Shown here: positions 62,589 to 64,000 of the stretch, one piece after another
How the letters are laid out: every line of letters begins with the position of its first letter
Position numbering within the stretch: position 1 is the stretch's first letter
Assembly: GCA_000272025.2 (NCBI GenBank)
Contig: AKCV02000026.1
Location: 248,001 to 312,000, forward strand
Length of the DNA stretch: 64,000 nt
Direction: 5' to 3'
Source: Imbroritus primus
Lineage (GTDB): Bacteria > Pseudomonadota > Gammaproteobacteria > Burkholderiales > Burkholderiaceae
Position numbers and translations under genes: made by a program
The notes under the pieces: generated by a model
Database searches by the model: none
Seen by the model: the letters and a program-made list of their open reading frames with translations, nothing else
What the model was told of the DNA's origin: nothing

Positions 62589-64000
62589 ATGGGTATTTCC
62601 ACACTCCGGCCACTCTGCCTGGCCATGGGCGCGCTCGCCAGCGTGCAACCTCTGTTCGTCTCTGCACAGGAAGTCCAGCCAACCGAAACTGCATTGAGCC
62701 CCGTCGTGGTCACGGCGTCGCGCTCGGCGCAGCGCCTGCAGGATGCGCTACCGCATACCACGGTGATCTCGCAGGAGGAGATCGTGCGTAGCCAGGCGCT
62801 CGACCTGCGTACCCTACTGAAGCGGGAAGCCGGCGTCGAACTGACGCAGAGCGGTGGCCTTGGCGCCAGTACCAGTGTGTTCATGCGCGGTGCGAACTCG
62901 AACCAGACGCTGATTCTCGTGGATGGCGTACGCATCAGTTCGGCCACCTCGGGCAATGCCAATCTGGCTGACCTGCTGGCCGACCAGATCGACCGCATCG
63001 AGATCGTGCGCGGCAATGTGTCGGCGCTGTATGGCTCGGATGCCATCGGTGGCGTGATCCAGATCTTCACCAAGTCGGGCGAGGGCCGCAAGCCTGCGCC
63101 GAGTGCGCAGGTCAGCTACGGTACCCACGATACGCGCCGCGCCAGTGCAAACTATGGTGGCCAGGTGGGCGATACCGCGTTCAATGTAGGCGTATCGCAC
63201 CTGCGGACCGACGGCTTCTCGGCCATCAATCAACGCCAGGTGCCGAACGTCAATCCGAATGACAACGGCTACGAGAACACCAGCGTGTCGGCCTCGCTCA
63301 AGCACACCTTCACGCCCGACTGGGAAGCCGGCGTGCGCCTGTTCCAGACCTGGAGCGAACTCAGCTATGACAGCGCCTTCGGCCGCCCGACCGACGAGTA
63401 CGAAAGCCGCAACCAGGTGCGCACGCTGTCGGCCTTCGTCAACGGCAAGCTGACCGATCAATGGAAGACCCGCGTGGTACTGGCGCAAGGCAACGACCGC
63501 AACCGCAACACGCGCAATGGCGTGCACGACGGCACCTTCAACACCCGTACCCGTCAACTGACGTGGCAGAACGACTACACCTTCCTGCCGGGCCAGATGC
63601 TGCAGTTCGGGACGGAATTGCTGCGCCAGTCCATCGACACCAGTGCCTACACCGCCGACAATCGTCGCGTGAACAGCGTGTTCGGCGGCTATCAGGGAAC
63701 GTTCGGCGCGCATCAGATCCAGCTGAATGCGCGGCGCGACAAGTACTCGGATTTCGGTGGCGCCAACAGTTACTTCGCTGGCTATGGCTATGCGATCAAT
63801 GACACTTTCAAGCTGATCGCCAATGCCAGCAACGCCTTCCGCGCACCGACCTTCAACGAGCTGTTCTATCCTGGCTTCGGCAACCCGGACTTGCGCGCTG
63901 AACGGGCGCGCTCCATCGAAGCCGGCGTGCAGGCGACCGGCGTGCTCGGCATTTTGCGCGTGACAGCATTCCGCACACGCTACCAGGACCTGATCATTAA
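62589..64000 (+). CDS. btuB: TonB-dependent cobalamin receptor, C-terminus cut by window edge
   Basis: At least 470 residues up to the right edge with no stop. A signal peptide (about 1-26, ending FVSA) is followed by the TonB box LSPVVVTASR, a plug domain with MRGANSNQTLILVDGVRIS and IEIVRGNVSALYGSDAIGGVIQIFT, then barrel strands including ANASNAFRAPTFNELFYPGFGN. The cobalamin riboswitch in its leader identifies it as a BtuB-type vitamin B12 receptor. The remaining barrel strands lie outside the window. Confidence 0.92.
   Translation, partial: MGISTLRPLCLAMGALASVQPLFVSAQEVQPTETALSPVVVTASRSAQRLQDALPHTTVISQEEIVRSQALDLRTLLKREAGVELTQSGGLGASTSVFMRGANSNQTLILVDGVRISSATSGNANLADLLADQIDRIEIVRGNVSALYGSDAIGGVIQIFTKSGEGRKPAPSAQVSYGTHDTRRASANYGGQVGDTAFNVGVSHLRTDGFSAINQRQVPNVNPNDNGYENTSVSASLKHTFTPDWEAGVRLFQTWSELSYDSAFGRPTDEYESRNQVRTLSAFVNGKLTDQWKTRVVLAQGNDRNRNTRNGVHDGTFNTRTRQLTWQNDYTFLPGQMLQFGTELLRQSIDTSAYTADNRRVNSVFGGYQGTFGAHQIQLNARRDKYSDFGGANSYFAGYGYAINDTFKLIANASNAFRAPTFNELFYPGFGNPDLRAERARSIEAGVQATGVLGILRVTAFRTRYQDLII

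Overview
The window looks like a chromosomal segment of a high-GC betaproteobacterium, most likely Burkholderiaceae (Cupriavidus/Ralstonia type). The grounds are five Bug-type (TTT-family) periplasmic binding protein genes (one broken), a cysI-DUF934-cysH-cysD-cysN-cobA sulfate assimilation block followed by cbiX-lptG-lptF-pepA-holC, a DUF2486-like protein, and the ilvD/LysR/lgt order. The genus cannot be fixed from the sequence alone. No phage, transposase, integrase, plasmid, CRISPR or secretion-system genes were seen.

Layout. (1) 1-2.6 kb: a nucleoside deaminase running off the left edge, a LysR regulator and an MLE-type enolase-superfamily enzyme. (2) 2.66-13.2 kb: an accessory catabolic region whose middle part is visibly less GC-rich. 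It starts with a decapitated Bug gene fused at a scar to an unrelated membrane/glycine-rich protein. It continues with a hydroxyacid unit (2-hydroxyacid dehydrogenase, FMN alpha-hydroxyacid oxidase, class II aldolase, Bug protein, enolase-superfamily dehydratase) and its own FadR-type repressor, for which two TGGT-N3-ACCA operators are visible. An XRE-cupin regulator then diverges from a second Bug plus class II aldolase pair. (3) 13.2-15.7 kb: tRNA-Leu(CAA), a 563-aa protein resembling M91 (NleD-like) zinc metalloprotease effectors, and a decayed duplicate of the 3' end of the next gene. (4) 15.7-22.4 kb: two gamma-glutamyltranspeptidase homologues around a third Bug protein, with a glyoxalase-fold protein and a beta-hydroxyacid dehydrogenase. 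(5) 22.4-32.6 kb: sarcosine/one-carbon catabolism (purU, glyA, a GlxA/AraC regulator, sdaA, soxBDAG), in which sarcosine becomes glycine plus methylene-THF, then serine, then pyruvate, while PurU balances formyl-THF. (6) 32.6-33.4 kb: an SDR protein lacking the usual catalytic residues.

(7) 33.6-41.7 kb: cysB, a TauE/SafE exporter and the sulfate-to-sulfide operon with cobA for siroheme. (8) 41.8-52.8 kb: cbiX, lptG/lptF, pepA, holC, a DUF2486-like protein, an MFS transporter, ilvD with a divergent LysR, lgt and a proline/arginine-rich hypothetical protein. (9) 52.9-58.7 kb: two abutting heptanucleotide tandem repeats, then a malonate unit: GntR regulator behind a perfect 20-bp palindrome, malonyl-CoA decarboxylase, Bug protein, enoyl-CoA hydratase and malonyl-CoA synthetase, closed by a strong terminator. 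(10) 58.7-64 kb: a SIMPL protein, a second TauE/SafE exporter, an EVE protein, a probable 6S RNA, zapA with a ZapB-like coiled coil, and a cobalamin riboswitch in front of a btuB-type receptor cut by the right edge.

The least ordinary items are the M91-like protein beside the tRNA with its duplicated flank, the binding-protein genes that all lack transporter partners, the enzymes with altered catalytic residues (Gln for Glu in the 2-hydroxyacid dehydrogenase; missing Ser-Tyr-Lys in the SDR), and several well-formed operators that can be assigned to adjacent regulators.
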